Position numbers and translations under genes: made by a program. A DNA stretch of 64,000 nt from Clostridium sp. CF012 (GTDB lineage: Bacteria; Bacillota; Clostridia; Clostridiales; Clostridiaceae): the NCBI RefSeq assembly GCF_018861755.1, contig NZ_JAHLEF010000007.1, positions 62,001 to 126,000 of the forward strand. Reading direction: 5' to 3'. The notes beneath the pieces were generated by a model. That model was not told where the DNA came from, searched no databases, and was given only the letters and a program-made list of their open reading frames with translations. Positions 37,186-45,361 of this stretch are shown here, in pieces. The number at the start of each line of letters is the position of its first letter. Position 1 is the stretch's first letter.

Positions 37186-37224
37186 ATAAAAGGTCCGTAG
37201 CCAATAACGCCACTGACCTTTTAT
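37186..37224. terminator. terminator between gerC and aroQ
   Basis: ATAAAAGGTC pairs with GACCTTTTAT around a 19-base loop that has its own weak pairing. It lies between the convergent germination and aromatic operons. Confidence 0.7.
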
Positions 37225-37321
37225 TTATTATAATAATTCGATATCTTCATTTTTAGAAAATTCTTCTAAAATATCTTCAACTATTTCTAAAATTTCGTGC
37301 TTTGCTTCTTGTTCTAAATCA

Positions 37322-37747
37322 CTATTCCTGAACTAAAGCGTTTATTGCCATAATATAGCCATATTTACCAAAGCCACAAATTTGGCCCTTGCAGGCTGGT
37401 GCTGTTACTGATTTTTGTCTAAATTCTTCCCTAGCATGTATATTACTAAGATGAACCTCTATAGTATTTATAGAAACGGATTTTATTGCATCAAATATTG
37501 CAATACTATAATGGGTGTAGGCTCCCGCATTAATGATTATTCCTTCATACTTTTCGTAAGCCCCCTGTATGAAGTTTATAATTTCACCTTCAATATTGCT
37601 TTGAACAATATCAATATGAACCTGAAGTTTTTTAGCCTCTTTATAGAGATAGCTGCACATTTCTTCGTAAGTTGTGTTCCCGTACACTCCCTTTTCCCTA
37701 ATTCCAAGAAAATTTAAATTTGGACCATTAATTATTAATATCTTCAT
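37322..37747 (-). CDS. aroQ: 3-dehydroquinate dehydratase, type II
   Basis: A 141-residue type II dehydroquinase (third step of the shikimate pathway). 'IINGPNLNFLGIREKGVYG' holds the catalytic Tyr and the Asn/Arg loop, 'INAGAYTHYSIAI' the substrate-binding region, and 'EVHLSNIHAREEFR' the catalytic His. Length is normal. ATG after AGAGGTGCGG. Last gene of the eight-gene aromatic operon. Confidence 0.95.
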   Translation of the reverse strand: MKILIINGPNLNFLGIREKGVYGNTTYEEMCSYLYKEAKKLQVHIDIVQSNIEGEIINFIQGAYEKYEGIIINAGAYTHYSIAIFDAIKSVSINTIEVHLSNIHAREEFRQKSVTAPACKGQICGFGKYGYIMAINALVQE

Positions 37748-37758
37748 AACCGCACCTC

Positions 37759-38265
37759 TTATTTATTAATTTCTGTATATATTTCTATAATATTACTCAC
37801 CACATCATCAATATTACTAATATTCATAATTTCATGATCACAATATTTTTTATACAAGGGCCCTCTCTCCTCAAACAATTTATAAATCTGAGATGGGTCC
37901 TTTGAAAGTAAGGGACGAGTTTCAATGTCTATATCCCCTGCTATGTTTTCAATCGGGCGGTTGATATAAATTATAATACCATTTTTCTTAAGATTTAAAA
38001 TATTTTCATATATCTTAACCACTCCACCACCGGTTGAAATAACCGCAGGAGCTTTTTCTGATACTTCCGTAATAGCTTTAGCTTCTATTTCTCTAAATAA
38101 AGCCTCACCATTTTTAAATATTTCAGTAATGGTGTGATTTGTACACTCCTCAATATATGTATCTATATCTAGAAATGATAATCTTAGTTTTTCTGCAAGT
38201 ATTTTTCCAATTGCACTTTTACCACAACCAGGCATCCCAATTAAAACTATGTTTTTCATCATCAT
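37759..38265 (-). CDS. aroK: shikimate kinase
   Basis: A 168-residue kinase that phosphorylates shikimate. P-loop 'GMPGCGKSAIG' (about 8-18), the shikimate-binding 'DIDTYIE' and 'FREIEAKAI', 'STGGGVVK' and the LID 'ETRPLLSKD' are intact. Its start overlaps the pheA stop (ATGA), so translation is coupled. Confidence 0.94.
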   Translation of the reverse strand: MMMKNIVLIGMPGCGKSAIGKILAEKLRLSFLDIDTYIEECTNHTITEIFKNGEALFREIEAKAITEVSEKAPAVISTGGGVVKIYENILNLKKNGIIIYINRPIENIAGDIDIETRPLLSKDPSQIYKLFEERGPLYKKYCDHEIMNISNIDDVVSNIIEIYTEINK

Positions 38266-39401
38266 TTTATATCCACAATTTCACTTCTATAATTTCCCAG
38301 TATCTTAAAATAACGACTATTCAGTTTAATTAAATCAATTGAGGCTATTACTTTACTTTCATTCATATTTCCCTCAAAATCTATGTAAAAGAAATATTCC
38401 CAGGGCTTATCTACAATTGGCCTAGATTCAATTTTCAAAAGATTTATATTGCTCTGCGCAAAATGCTTTAAAACGTTATAAAGTGAACCTGCCTTGTGGG
38501 TTGTAGACAAAACTGTGCTTATTTTATCGCTAGAGCAGGTTATTTCCATATCCTTACCAATGACAACAAACCTAGTCATGTTTGTTGCATTTGAATTTAT
38601 ATTTTTCTGCAAAATTTGGAGACCATATATTTCTGCTGCCTTAGAACTGGCTATTGCTACCAATGTTTTATCCTGTCTTTGTTTAACTAACTCTGCACTT
38701 TTTGCAGTGCTCTTAAATGGGACTAACTTCCAATGTTTATACCCTTTTAAGAATTCCATGCTTTGCTCTAGCCCTTGCGAGTGAGAATAAACCTCTTTAA
38801 TATCATCTAGGGTTGAACCTTTAATTCCCATTAGATTTTGGCTTATTTTAAGATATTTTTCCCCTACTATATAAAAGTTATATTTATTAAGTAGATCATA
38901 AACTTCAGATATTGCTCCTGTGGAAGAATTCTCTATGGGAATTACCCCATAATTTATTTTACCATATCTTAAGTCTAAAAATATATCCTCAAACTCACTT
39001 ATTGCTTTTGTATCCACTTTTTCACCAAAATACCCTTTTAGTGCCTCTTCACTAAAGGATCCTGTAACGCCATAAAATCCAACTGTTAGCTTTTTATCGC
39101 TAACTAAAACTCCACTTGAATTTAAATTTTTGCTTTGAAATTCTCTACTTATTTCCATTACAGATTTAAAGAATGCTTCTACCTCTAAGAGTAAGTCACT
39201 ATTCTTAACGAGATTTAAGTTTTTCTTTATAACCGCCTCTTCTCTAGCTTCATTTAAAATTTCCATATTATTTTTCTTTTTATATTCAGCTATATTTAAA
39301 ACTACCTCCATACGATTTTCAAATAGTGAAAGTAGGCTAGCGTCGATTTTATCAATTTGATTTCTCAAATCATTTATATCATAATTATCTACATTACTCA
39401 T
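38262..39401 (-). CDS. pheA: bifunctional chorismate mutase / prephenate dehydratase
   Basis: A 379-residue P-protein. Residues about 5-90 are an AroQ-class chorismate mutase ('LRNQIDKIDASLLSLFENRM', 20 residues). About 105-285 is prephenate dehydratase ('VGFYGVTGSFSEEAL', 'YGVIPIENSSTGAISEVYDL', 20 residues, 'NMTRFVVIGKD'). About 298-375 is an ACT domain with 'LLKIESRPIVDKPWEYFFYI' (20 residues), the ESRP motif that binds Phe for feedback inhibition. It commits chorismate to phenylalanine. Confidence 0.95.
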   Translation of the reverse strand: MSNVDNYDINDLRNQIDKIDASLLSLFENRMEVVLNIAEYKKKNNMEILNEAREEAVIKKNLNLVKNSDLLLEVEAFFKSVMEISREFQSKNLNSSGVLVSDKKLTVGFYGVTGSFSEEALKGYFGEKVDTKAISEFEDIFLDLRYGKINYGVIPIENSSTGAISEVYDLLNKYNFYIVGEKYLKISQNLMGIKGSTLDDIKEVYSHSQGLEQSMEFLKGYKHWKLVPFKSTAKSAELVKQRQDKTLVAIASSKAAEIYGLQILQKNINSNATNMTRFVVIGKDMEITCSSDKISTVLSTTHKAGSLYNVLKHFAQSNINLLKIESRPIVDKPWEYFFYIDFEGNMNESKVIASIDLIKLNSRYFKILGNYRSEIVDIK

Positions 39402-39460
39402 TAAATCACATCCTTAAATTATCACCCTCGGTGCTGTTTATCTTCTAATAAGCTCTAATA

Positions 39461-40531
39461 TTACATAAAATCTAAAATGCTCATTGCTGCGCAAGATTCA
39501 ATTACTGGTAAAGCTCTTAAAACTATGCAAGGGTCATGCCTACCTATAACAGACACTTCTGAATTTTCTAAGGTGTGCATATCAATGGTATTTTGAAGTT
39601 TAGCAATGGAAGGTGTTGGTTTCATTGCAACTCTAAACACTATAGGCATTCCATTAGAAATACCCCCATTAATTCCACCATTATTATTAGTTTTCATTTT
39701 TACACTACCCTTATCCATGTAAGGTATATCATTTGCCTGACTTCCTCGTACTTTTGTTATTTCAAAGCCACTACCAAATTCTACACCCTTTACTGCGGGT
39801 ACAGAAAATAGTAATTGAGCTAAATTACTCTCTATAGAATCAAAGAATGGTTCACCAAGTCCACAAGGTAAGTTTAATATGGAAGCTTCAATTATACCTC
39901 CAACAGAATCGGACTCTTCCTTAGCTTTTAAAATAATGCTTTCCATTACTTTTCCTTGCACATCATCAATTACAGGGAAATTTTTCTTTGAAATATCTAT
40001 TAAAAGCTCATTTTTTAAATTTACAGCATCAAAATAGCTATCAAATACATTTGTAATACTCAAAATATGACTTCCAATTAGTATTCCCTTTTCTAAAAGA
40101 ATTTGCTTAGCAACAGCACCTGCAAAAACAAGTGGTGCAGTAATTCTTCCTGAAAAATGGCCACCACCTCTATAATCGTTAAAGCCTGAATATTTAACTT
40201 TACCTGTAAGATCTGCATGACCTGGTCTTGCTAAGTCTTTTAACTTATCATAATCCACAGAATTTTGATTTTCATTATAAATAACTGCGCAAAGAGGCGT
40301 ACCAGTGGTATATCCATTAAAATACCCACTTAAAATTTCAACCTTGTCTCCTTCACTTCTTGTGGTTGAAAATTTATCTCTGCCTGGGGCCCGTCTTTGC
40401 ATTTCATTATTTATAAAATCCATATCAAGTTTTATACCGGTGGGTAATCCATCAATGGTTATTCCTATGCCTCTTCCATGAGATTCTCCAAAAATAGAAT
40501 ACTTCACTTTTTTACCCCATTGTCCACTCAT
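39461..40531 (-). CDS. aroC: chorismate synthase
   Basis: A 356-residue FMN-dependent synthase that makes chorismate from EPSP. Begins 'WGKKVKYSIFGESHGRGIGI' (20 residues), with 'RRAPGRDKFSTTRSEGDKVE' (20 residues), 'RPGHADLTGKVKY', 'RGGGHFSGRITAP' and 'NNNGGINGGISNGMPIVFRV' (20 residues). All family signatures are present. It overlaps the aroA end by 20 bases. Confidence 0.96.
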   Translation of the reverse strand: MSGQWGKKVKYSIFGESHGRGIGITIDGLPTGIKLDMDFINNEMQRRAPGRDKFSTTRSEGDKVEILSGYFNGYTTGTPLCAVIYNENQNSVDYDKLKDLARPGHADLTGKVKYSGFNDYRGGGHFSGRITAPLVFAGAVAKQILLEKGILIGSHILSITNVFDSYFDAVNLKNELLIDISKKNFPVIDDVQGKVMESIILKAKEESDSVGGIIEASILNLPCGLGEPFFDSIESNLAQLLFSVPAVKGVEFGSGFEITKVRGSQANDIPYMDKGSVKMKTNNNGGINGGISNGMPIVFRVAMKPTPSIAKLQNTIDMHTLENSEVSVIGRHDPCIVLRALPVIESCAAMSILDFM

Positions 40532-41849
40532 TAATTTCCCCTCCTAGGCTCCTAAAATCCTCATAAAAATTCGGGTAAGATTTTTTTACTGCACCACTAT
40601 CCTGTATTGTAAGCTTTTCAGTACATCTAATTGAAGCAATTGCCATAGCCATAGCTATTCTATGATCATTCCAACTTTTTACAACTCCGCCCATAAGCCA
40701 TGGTCTACCATGAATTAGCAGTGAATCCTCTCTTTCCATAACATCTGCTCCAATTTTATTTAGTTCTGTTGCTATAGCTTTTACTCTATCAGATTCTTTA
40801 ATTCTAGCTCTACTTGCATTAATAATTTCTGTAGTACCAAAGCTTAGTGCACCAAGCACTGCAACTATTGGTAAAAGGTCAGGACATTGTGATACATCGA
40901 TAATAGTACCCTTTAAATCTGATTTTGAAGCCTTTAAGATACCATCCACAAGTGAAATCTTTCCGCCCATATTTTTTATTATGTCCACAATTACCATGTC
41001 TCCTTGAAGTGATTGCATATTTAGATTAACACATTGAACCTCTCCACCTAAAACACCCGCTGCAAGGTAAAAGGCTGCTTGAGAAAAATCGCCTTCAACT
41101 GTGTAGTCTCTTTTTTGATAATATTGGTTGCCTTTTATCTTGAATTCTCTATAATTATTGTTTTCTATGATTACTCCAAATTTAGATAGTATATCTAAGG
41201 TTAAATCTATATACCCAATGGATTCCATTTCCGTAGTAACTTTAATTATTGAATCCCCATTTAATAGTGGTAAGGCATAAAGAAGGCCCGTAATAAACTG
41301 AGAGCTTACATTTCCTCTAAGTTCAAAAGTTCCAGGTTTAAAGCTCCCATCTATTGTTAGTGGAAGATATCCTCTATCTGTTGTGTACTTTATATTCTGC
41401 TTATCAAAGATTTCATAATAAGGTTTAAGTGTTCTTTCTACTAGTTTCCCTCTACCTTTAAAAACTATTTTTTCTCCAGTGTGCATGGCTATAGGGATTA
41501 AAAAACGTAAGGTTGAGCCGCTTTCATTGCATTCTAACTCATTGCGAGCTATTTTATTGTTCGTAGTTTTATTGTTTTCAATTTTATTATTAACTATCCC
41601 TTGATTAGAAAACTCAATAGCGCCTTTTCCAATTATCCGCAGGCTATTGGGCAGTTTTTTTATTTGTGCTCCAAGCTTTTCCATGATTTCACAGGTGGCT
41701 ATTATATCCTCAGACATATTAACGTTATGAACCGCGCATTCGCCCTGGCTCAATGCTGCAGCTATAATTGCTCTATGACATACGGATTTTGAAGGCGGAA
41801 TTTTCACTTTTCCATTTAAAGAAAAAGGCTGAATAACAACTGATTTCAT
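40512..41849 (-). CDS. aroA: EPSP synthase (3-phosphoshikimate 1-carboxyvinyltransferase)
   Basis: A 445-residue synthase joining shikimate 3-phosphate and PEP. 'LNGKVKIPPSKSVCHRAIIA' (20 residues), 'ESGSTLRFLIPIAM', 'QFITGLLYALP', 'RIKESDRVKAIATEL' and 'WNDHRIAMAMAIAS' are present. Compared with the usual family, an Asn/Lys-rich insert (about residues 83-106, including 'NNKIENNKTTNNKIARN') lies just before the ESGSTLRF loop; the DNA there (about 41530-41600) is an imperfect repeat of AAT/AAC-AAA units. ATG 41849 is preferred over a GTG that overlaps the GAGGTG ribosome site. Confidence 0.94.
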   Translation of the reverse strand: MKSVVIQPFSLNGKVKIPPSKSVCHRAIIAAALSQGECAVHNVNMSEDIIATCEIMEKLGAQIKKLPNSLRIIGKGAIEFSNQGIVNNKIENNKTTNNKIARNELECNESGSTLRFLIPIAMHTGEKIVFKGRGKLVERTLKPYYEIFDKQNIKYTTDRGYLPLTIDGSFKPGTFELRGNVSSQFITGLLYALPLLNGDSIIKVTTEMESIGYIDLTLDILSKFGVIIENNNYREFKIKGNQYYQKRDYTVEGDFSQAAFYLAAGVLGGEVQCVNLNMQSLQGDMVIVDIIKNMGGKISLVDGILKASKSDLKGTIIDVSQCPDLLPIVAVLGALSFGTTEIINASRARIKESDRVKAIATELNKIGADVMEREDSLLIHGRPWLMGGVVKSWNDHRIAMAMAIASIRCTEKLTIQDSGAVKKSYPNFYEDFRSLGGEINEWTMG

Positions 41850-41877
41850 AGCTTTCACCTCAATTCAATATAGTAAT

Positions 41878-42954
41878 TTATTTATGATTTCTTTGTAAAT
41901 AATCCACAATCTTAGAGTCCTGAATTTTACCACTAAAGCTATTACCAATGGACTCAATTAATATGAAATTCATATATTCACCAAGGTTTTTCTTATCATG
42001 ACTAATAGCTTCAATTATAACTTCAGTTTTTATTTCAGGCAAGGTCCACGGTAAATTAAACTTAATTAATATATCTTTTATAGTACTTGATGTTCCAATT
42101 TTAGTCATCCCTAGTTCTTCCCCTAATTTTGTTATAGCATACATTCCTATTGCCACCGCTTCTCCATGGGAATACTCTTTAAAATTAAAGAACTGCTCAA
42201 TTGCGTGGCCTATGGTATGACCAAAGTTTAGTAACATTCTTTCTCCAGTGTCCATCTCATCTTTTTCAACCACAGCAGCCTTAATCCTGCAGCAAGTATA
42301 AATGATTTCATCTATGTCTTTTAAAATAGATTCTTTATTTTCATAATTCATCAATTTATAAAATAGCTCTATATCTTTAATTGCTCCATATTTTATAACT
42401 TCACCCATGCCGTCATTAAAAAACTTATCATTAAGTGTTCCCAGCAGTAATGGATCAATAAAAACCGCCTTTGGATTATAAAAGTTTCCTACAAGATTCT
42501 TCCCACGAGGCAGATCTACTGCAACCTTACCTCCTACGCTACTATCCACTTGTGCTAGTAATGTAGTTGGAATTTGTATTAAAGGAATACCTCTTAAGAA
42601 AGTTGCGGCTGCAAAACCAGTCATATCTCCAACAACTCCACCGCCTAAGGCAATTATAATATCTCCTCTGTTTATCTTAAAATCTAAAAGTTTATCGTAT
42701 ACTCCAAAAAGAGTATCAAAAGACTTGCTTTCTTCACCTGCCTTGACCACAATTTTAAAAGTCTCAAATCCCTCGGATTTTAAAGAGCTAATGACCTTTG
42801 GGGCATAAAATTTATTAACATTAGAATCTGTTACTATAGCTATTTTTCTTCCTTTATATATCTTTTTAACTTCACTGCCAATTTGTTCTAGTAATCCATT
42901 CTTAATGTATATTGGATAACTTCCACTTGATGCTTCTACCTCTATACTATACAT
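41878..42954 (-). CDS. aroB: 3-dehydroquinate synthase
   Basis: A 358-residue NAD- and metal-dependent enzyme that cyclises DAHP. 'ALGGGVVGDMTGFAAATFLR' (20 residues), 'PTTLLAQVDSSVGGKVAVDL' (20 residues), 'GMGEVIKYGAI', 'LLNFGHTIGHAIE' with zinc His ligands and 'SHGEAVAIGM' are intact. ATG after AAGGAGC, 2 bases after the tyrA stop region. Confidence 0.95.
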   Translation of the reverse strand: MYSIEVEASSGSYPIYIKNGLLEQIGSEVKKIYKGRKIAIVTDSNVNKFYAPKVISSLKSEGFETFKIVVKAGEESKSFDTLFGVYDKLLDFKINRGDIIIALGGGVVGDMTGFAAATFLRGIPLIQIPTTLLAQVDSSVGGKVAVDLPRGKNLVGNFYNPKAVFIDPLLLGTLNDKFFNDGMGEVIKYGAIKDIELFYKLMNYENKESILKDIDEIIYTCCRIKAAVVEKDEMDTGERMLLNFGHTIGHAIEQFFNFKEYSHGEAVAIGMYAITKLGEELGMTKIGTSSTIKDILIKFNLPWTLPEIKTEVIIEAISHDKKNLGEYMNFILIESIGNSFSGKIQDSKIVDYLQRNHK

Positions 42955-42955
42955 C

Positions 42956-43816
42956 TTAGCCTAGCTCCTTTCTCTTATTGGTCGCACTCTCAAACCTTTT
43001 CTTTAAAAAAGCTTTATCACCTTTAATTATTGCATCTTTTATCTCTTTTATATTATTTTCAAAGTCTTGTATTTTATTAATTATATTTTTTTTGTTATAC
43101 AAGAGTAATTCAGGCCATAATTCCTCATTTATAGTAGCGACTCTAGTTGTATCCTTAAAACCTTCTCCAACAAACTTCGATATTTCCATAATTGAATTAT
43201 TACAATCTATTAAGGAAACAGCTATAACATGTGGAAGCTGGCTTGTATAAGCAATTATATCATCATGCTCCACAGGAGTAAGGTGGACCACTCTTTTGCA
43301 TCCCATCCCCCTTGCCAGCTCCCCTACTAAATTTATATTTTCCTCCTTGTTGCTATCTATCGGGGTTAAAATATAATTAGCATGTTTAAACATATCCACA
43401 GTGGCGGCCTTTAATCCAGATTCTTCTTTTCCTGCCATAGGGTGACCACCTATAAAATCTAAATCTTCCCGAAGTATCGGCATAATTTCTCTTAGTAAAT
43501 CACTCTTAATGCCAGCAGTATCTGTAATAACCGCTCCACTTTTAAAGAAATTCATATTAACTTTCACAAAATCAATGGTCTTTTGAGGATAAATGGCAAG
43601 TATAACAATGTCCGAATTCATAAGTGGTATTTTTGGGCTTGTATATCCCTTATCAATAATATTCATCTTCTCCGCTATTTCTAAAACATCACTATCAATA
43701 TCTATAGCCCAAAGGTTTTTAGGTTTTAATTCTTTTAGTGCCATGGAAAAGGAACCACCTATAAGTCCTAAGCCCACAATTGTAATATTAAAGTCACTAA
43801 AGTCTAATTTTACCAC
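42956..43816 (-). CDS. tyrA: prephenate dehydrogenase
   Basis: A 286-residue NAD-dependent enzyme that converts prephenate to 4-hydroxyphenylpyruvate for tyrosine. Dinucleotide fold 'IVGLGLIGGSFSMAL' (about 12-26), 'GGHPMAGKEESGL' (catalytic His and substrate loop), 'LTPVEHDDIIAYTSQLPHVI' (20 residues). No ACT domain is attached, so Tyr feedback must act elsewhere. The apparent GTG start lies within the AAGAGGTGG ribosome site, so the exact start is uncertain. Confidence 0.93.
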   Translation of the reverse strand: MVKLDFSDFNITIVGLGLIGGSFSMALKELKPKNLWAIDIDSDVLEIAEKMNIIDKGYTSPKIPLMNSDIVILAIYPQKTIDFVKVNMNFFKSGAVITDTAGIKSDLLREIMPILREDLDFIGGHPMAGKEESGLKAATVDMFKHANYILTPIDSNKEENINLVGELARGMGCKRVVHLTPVEHDDIIAYTSQLPHVIAVSLIDCNNSIMEISKFVGEGFKDTTRVATINEELWPELLLYNKKNIINKIQDFENNIKEIKDAIIKGDKAFLKKRFESATNKRKELG

Positions 43817-43819
43817 CTC

Positions 43820-44833
43820 TTAAATTATTCTATCTTGCGATATTGCAATTGCTCTTACTGAATCTATAAAAGTCTTGAATTTCTCTGGTTTTAAAGATTG
43901 TGCCCCATCACACAATGCATTAGCAGGATCGTAATGCACCTCAATTTCCAGCCCATCGGCACCAACGGCTATGGCAGCCTTTGCCAAGGGTTCTACTAAC
44001 CACCATTTACCAGTAGCATGACTTGGATCTACTATAACCGGCAAATGAGTGAGCTTCTTAAGCACTGGAATTGCACTTAAATCTAGTGTATTTCTTGTAA
44101 AAGTTTCAAAGGTTCTAATTCCTCTTTCGCATAAAACTACATTTTCATTTCCCTCTGACATAATATATTCAGCTGACATAAGAAGTTCTTCAATGGTTGC
44201 ACTCATACCTCTTTTTAAAAGTATTGTCTTATTACATCTTCCTACTTCCTTTAAAAGATCGAAGTTTTGCATGTTTCTAGCTCCAATTTGCAATACATCA
44301 GCATATTGTGATATTTTCTCAACTAGCTCTACACTCATAACTTCAGTAACTATTGGAAGTCCTGTTATTTTTTTTGCTTCTAATAATATTCTTAATCCTT
44401 CTTCCTCCATTCCTTGGAAACTGTAAGGAGAAGTTCTTGGCTTGTATGCCCCTCCTCTTAGAAAATTAGCGCCTGCTAGCTTTACATCTTTAGCAATAGT
44501 TATAAGTTGTGCTTCACTTTCCACAGCGCAAGGTCCAGCTATTATTGCTAGTTCTTTTCCGCCTATTGTTCTATCATCTACTTTTATTATAGTATCTTCA
44601 GGATGAAAAAGTCTATTAGCTCTTTTGTACGGAGCTTGAACGTTCATAACCTTATCAACAAATTCCTCTGCTTCAATCTGGCTTATGTTTATTCTACTTG
44701 TGTCTCCAACAAGTCCTAAAACACAATGGTTTTCTCCCTGGGAAACATGAACGATGCAACCTAACCCCTCTAGTTTTATCACAATACCTCTAACTTCATC
44801 TTGTTTTGCATTTGGATTCATTACAATTACCAT
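43820..44833 (-). CDS. aroF: 3-deoxy-7-phosphoheptulonate (DAHP) synthase, type I-beta
   Basis: A 337-residue DAHP synthase, the entry enzyme of the shikimate pathway (PEP plus erythrose 4-phosphate). An N-terminal ferredoxin-like regulatory domain (about 1-70) precedes the barrel, as in the Thermotoga enzyme where it gives Phe/Tyr feedback. Motifs: '[14 protein letters not shown]', '[18 protein letters not shown]', 'IGARNMQNF', '[11 protein letters not shown]', '[10 protein letters not shown]'. ATG after AGGAGG. First structural gene of the operon, directly below the attenuator. Confidence 0.94.
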   Translation of the reverse strand: MVIVMNPNAKQDEVRGIVIKLEGLGCIVHVSQGENHCVLGLVGDTSRINISQIEAEEFVDKVMNVQAPYKRANRLFHPEDTIIKVDDRTIGGKELAIIAGPCAVESEAQLITIAKDVKLAGANFLRGGAYKPRTSPYSFQGMEEEGLRILLEAKKITGLPIVTEVMSVELVEKISQYADVLQIGARNMQNFDLLKEVGRCNKTILLKRGMSATIEELLMSAEYIMSEGNENVVLCERGIRTFETFTRNTLDLSAIPVLKKLTHLPVIVDPSHATGKWWLVEPLAKAAIAVGADGLEIEVHYDPANALCDGAQSLKPEKFKTFIDSVRAIAISQDRII

Positions 44834-44912
44834 TTAAAATTCCTCCTAAAATATTATTTTCTGCCTGAAATTTAATAAAGTGTTTCGGTTATAATTCCTT
44901 ATAAAAATTTAT

Positions 44913-44945
44913 AAAAAAAGGAAGACCCCTTATAATGGGTCTTCC
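44913..44945 (-). terminator. aro attenuator, second terminator
   Basis: Perfect hairpin GGAAGACCC/GGGTCTTCC-type arms (44920-44945; one mismatch zone at the loop) followed by seven T on the minus strand (44913-44919). It lies about 80 bases above aroF, and no consensus promoter follows it. Confidence 0.85.
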
Positions 44946-44948
44946 TTT

Positions 44949-44983
44949 AAAAAAATAGGAAGACCTCTTATAATGAGTCTTCC
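44949..44983 (-). terminator. aro attenuator, first terminator
   Basis: Hairpin 44958-44983 followed by a T run (44949-44955) on the minus strand. It differs from the second terminator at only a few bases. Its 5' arm and loop (44970-44978) are perfectly complementary, over nine bases, to 45049-45057 inside the leader ORF, giving a candidate antiterminator pairing. Confidence 0.85.
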
Positions 44984-45007
44984 TTGCGTGCAGACACAGT
45001 TTACTTT

Positions 45008-45175
45008 CTATAAATCAGCATATACTGGTATTATAGTTTTATTATTAAACTCATTATTTAAAGAAATCATATATATTTTTTTGCACAAAAAGTAGCTAAC
45101 GCTAAAATAACGATAACTAAAGCTAAAATAAAAATATACTTTTTGGCTGATTCCTTTAACAATGATATTTTTCAT
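45008..45175 (-). CDS. Phe/Tyr-rich leader peptide of the aro operon
   Basis: A 55-codon ORF with ATG at 45175, a GAGG ribosome site 8 bases before it, and TAG at 45010-45008. Residues 14-29 read VYFYFSFSYRYFSVSYF minus the first Val, with ten Phe/Tyr in sixteen; total 7 Tyr, 6 Phe and no Trp. The operon makes Phe and Tyr (pheA, tyrA) but holds no trp gene. The ORF lies between a consensus promoter and two terminators. A segment just after the aromatic run pairs with the first terminator, so a ribosome stalled for charged tRNA-Phe or tRNA-Tyr should permit read-through. The +1 frame encodes a short hydrophobic helix, an alternative explanation. Confidence 0.65.
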   Translation of the reverse strand: MKNIIVKGISQKVYFYFSFSYRYFSVSYFLCKKIYMISLNNEFNNKTIIPVYADL

Positions 45176-45230
45176 AATTACGCCTCACAAAAGTTTGAAT
45201 TAGTACCTGTAAATTCTTTAATATTGAAAT

Positions 45231-45258
45231 AGTATAACATGTTGGGCTTATTTGTCAA
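45231..45258 (-). promoter_or_regulatory. promoter of the aro operon
   Basis: Minus-strand TTGACA (45253-45258), 16-base spacer, TATACT (45231-45236). Expected transcription start is near 45224, about 50 bases before the leader peptide ATG. Confidence 0.82.
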
Positions 45259-45298
45259 GGAATTACTTTTTGAGAATAGTAAGATTTAGAATACATAA

Positions 45299-45327
45299 TT
45301 GATAATAACTATTATTTAGTATATAAT
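45299..45327 (+). promoter_or_regulatory. promoter of the lactate dehydrogenase gene
   Basis: TTGATA (45299-45304), 17-base spacer, TATAAT (45322-45327). Divergent from the aro promoter about 40 bases away. Confidence 0.78.
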
Positions 45328-45361
45328 GTTAGTATGATATTGAACGAAGGGAAGTTTTTGT

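Larger units (their letters stand above)
44834..45361. other. aro/ldh divergent regulatory region
   Basis: This 528-base gap contains no long gene but is dense in signals: two tandem terminators (44913-44983), a Phe/Tyr-rich leader ORF (45008-45175), the minus-strand aro promoter (45231-45258) and the plus-strand ldh promoter (45299-45327). I looked for a T-box (GGTGGNACC antiterminator element) and did not find one. Confidence 0.7.

Noticed and set aside
37230-37324. Acidic open frame after aroQ (EAKHEILEIVEDILEEFSKN)
   Set aside because: It reads like protein but has no start codon: the frame opens at a TAG within the aroQ end. Possibly a remnant; not called as a gene.
44913-45224. T-box riboswitch upstream of aroF
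   Set aside because: Long leader plus terminator suggested one, but I find no GGTGGNACC antiterminator element or specifier-loop layout; leader-peptide attenuation explains the parts better.
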